This document shows positions 5,676-6,461 of a DNA stretch of 6,461 nucleotides, one piece after another (within the stretch, counting starts at the first letter, position 1; each line of letters starts with the position of its first letter). Both the position numbers and the translations under genes were made by a program. The notes under the pieces are model-generated. The model worked only from the letters and a program-made list of their open reading frames with translations, did not search any database and was not told where the DNA came from. Source of the DNA: JAWXBM01 sp034440115 (GTDB lineage: Bacteria > Pseudomonadota > Gammaproteobacteria > Xanthomonadales > SZUA-36); contig JAWXBM010000077.1 in the NCBI GenBank assembly GCA_034440115.1, positions 1 to 6,461 of the forward strand, in the 5' to 3' direction.

Positions 5676-6227
5676 CTAGTCAGCTGCACTGTTGTCCGCA
5701 CTGTCAGCTTCGATCATGGCCTTTAGATCAGTCAATACCAATTCGGTGTGGGTATCGGGATCAACTTCCGGGTAGTGCTTAACGATGGTGCCTTCAGGAT
5801 TAACCAGGAAAGTCTGGCGACTGGCAATCTGCATCATTTTGTAGTCACGCAGTACGCCGTAGCTTGCAGAGGTTGTGCCGCCCACATCCGCCAGGATGGT
5901 AAAGGGCAGTTTGTACTTGCTGGAGAACTCCTGGTGTGACTCCACATCGTCCACGCTGATTCCCACGATTTCTGCGCCGATGGCTTTGAACGCATAAATG
6001 TTATCTCTAATGCTGCAGGCCTGCGTGGTACAACCGGGTGTATCGTCTTTTGGGTAGAAATAGATCGCCAGCCACTTGCCCTGATAATCCTGCAGATCAT
6101 GCCAATCACCGTTCTGGTCCTGCAACTTGAAGCCCGGAGCAGCACTGCCAACTTCGGGCGGCTCGCCAGCTTGGGCGGAGCAAGCCAACAAGGACAGGGA
6201 CAGGGCTAAAGCGATCAGGTAACGCAT
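5676..6227 (-). CDS. Secreted Bcp/PrxQ-type peroxiredoxin
   Basis: A 183-residue thiol peroxidase precursor that reduces hydrogen peroxide and organic hydroperoxides. The family motif PxxxTxxC is P59-KDD-T63-PG-C66, with C66 as peroxidatic cysteine and C71 five residues on as resolving cysteine, the atypical 2-Cys arrangement of Bcp. R137 (ASRQTF) completes the active site. Unlike cytosolic Bcp, residues 1-20 form a signal peptide (MRYLIALALSLSLLACSAQA). Cleavage could be at AQA/GE, giving a soluble periplasmic protein, or at LLA/C15, giving a lipoprotein; the lipobox is imperfect. The ATG at 6227 follows GAGG with 9 nt spacing; the longer frame from 6281 would place 18 charged and polar residues before the signal. 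It converges on the amidohydrolase and is probably monocistronic. Confidence 0.9.
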   Translation of the reverse strand: MRYLIALALSLSLLACSAQAGEPPEVGSAAPGFKLQDQNGDWHDLQDYQGKWLAIYFYPKDDTPGCTTQACSIRDNIYAFKAIGAEIVGISVDDVESHQEFSSKYKLPFTILADVGGTTSASYGVLRDYKMMQIASRQTFLVNPEGTIVKHYPEVDPDTHTELVLTDLKAMIEADSADNSAAD

Positions 6228-6284
6228 GATGTGCTTCCTCGGTTTTTCGGGAAAAAATGAACAGCGGTATGCTGATTTCATCTT

Positions 6285-6312
6285 AGCTTAATTCTTTCAC
6301 AGCGGCTGTCAA
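6285..6312 (-). promoter_or_regulatory. Promoter of the peroxiredoxin gene
   Basis: Reading leftward, a perfect -35 TTGACA (6312-6307) is followed after 16 bp by TAAGCT (6290-6285), which keeps the key T, A and final T of a -10. Transcription would start near 6278, giving a leader of about 50 nt before ATG 6227. No operator such as an OxyR site could be recognised by eye. Confidence 0.5.
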
Positions 6313-6346
6313 TTTGCTGTGAGTGCTGTTTGATTGATGTACGTGG

Positions 6347-6367
6347 ATCCCGGATCAAGTCCGGGAT
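6347..6367. repeat. Palindromic intergenic element at the start of the tandem repeat
   Basis: ATCCCGGA at 6347-6354 pairs perfectly with TCCGGGAT at 6360-6367 around the 5-nt loop TCAAG. Sequences of the GGATCCCGGATCAAGTCCGG type are frequent between genes in many proteobacteria (recalled, not searched). Its right arm GGGAT begins the first unit of the adjoining tandem repeat. Confidence 0.65.
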
Positions 6368-6461
6368 GACGGCCAGAAGGTTTGGGATGACGGCCAGAAG
6401 GTTTGGGATGACGGCCAGAAGGTTTGGGATGACGGCCAGAAGGTTTGGGATGACGGCCAGA
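6363..6461. repeat. Perfect 21-bp tandem repeat, at least 4.7 units, running off the window
   Basis: Units start at 6363, 6384, 6405, 6426 and 6447. Each begins GGGATGACGGCCAGA and ends AGGTTT, and the last is cut by the window edge after 15 bases. All visible copies are identical. The period is a multiple of three; read leftward one frame gives SGRHPKP per unit and stays open from the right edge until a TGA at 6312-6310. That could be the tail of a gene lying to the right, but no start is visible. Absence of spacers rules out a CRISPR array. Confidence 0.9.

Noticed and set aside
6363..6461. CRISPR array
   Set aside because: The 21-bp units are directly abutting and identical, with no variable spacers.

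Overview
The window looks like chromosomal DNA from a gammaproteobacterium, probably a Pseudomonas-like or Cellvibrio/Haliea-like marine lineage. This is inferred from protein resemblance, the neighbouring hemN and fnr (anr) genes, TTGAC-type ANR boxes and GTAGGAG-headed REP hairpins; no search could be run. I see no phage, plasmid, tRNA, rRNA or CRISPR feature.

Layout. Positions 1-49 may hold the start of a gene that runs off the left edge. Positions 63-211 form a 149-bp imperfect foldback resembling a MITE. A leftward block follows: an FNR/ANR-type [4Fe-4S] oxygen-sensing regulator (235-984), oxygen-independent coproporphyrinogen III oxidase HemN (1064-2458), QueD of queuosine synthesis (2604-2966) and a tandem CDGSH iron-sulfur protein (3140-3787). 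Divergent from the CDGSH gene is an exported amidohydrolase (3859-5488), interrupted by a +1 frameshift near 4234. Convergent to it is a secreted Bcp/PrxQ-type peroxiredoxin (5676-6227) with a good sigma70-type promoter. The right edge (6347-6461) is a palindrome whose right arm runs into a perfect 21-bp tandem repeat that continues past the window.

How the parts fit. The fnr and hemN genes are the functional core: two FNR/ANR boxes lie upstream of hemN, 73 bp apart centre to centre, so the regulator encoded next door probably activates anaerobic haem synthesis. The regulator, HemN and the CDGSH protein all depend on iron-sulfur clusters, and the peroxiredoxin detoxifies peroxide, giving a loose redox theme; co-regulation beyond hemN is not shown. 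QueD and the amidohydrolase have no evident link to it.

The intergenic spaces are unusually rich in secondary structure: the foldback, a series of small hairpins with A(G/C)GGAT loops upstream of queD, REP-like elements beside the CDGSH and amidohydrolase genes, and the right-edge tandem repeat. I found no clear new multi-gene system. The most unusual signals are the repeats, the paired ANR boxes and the frameshift.
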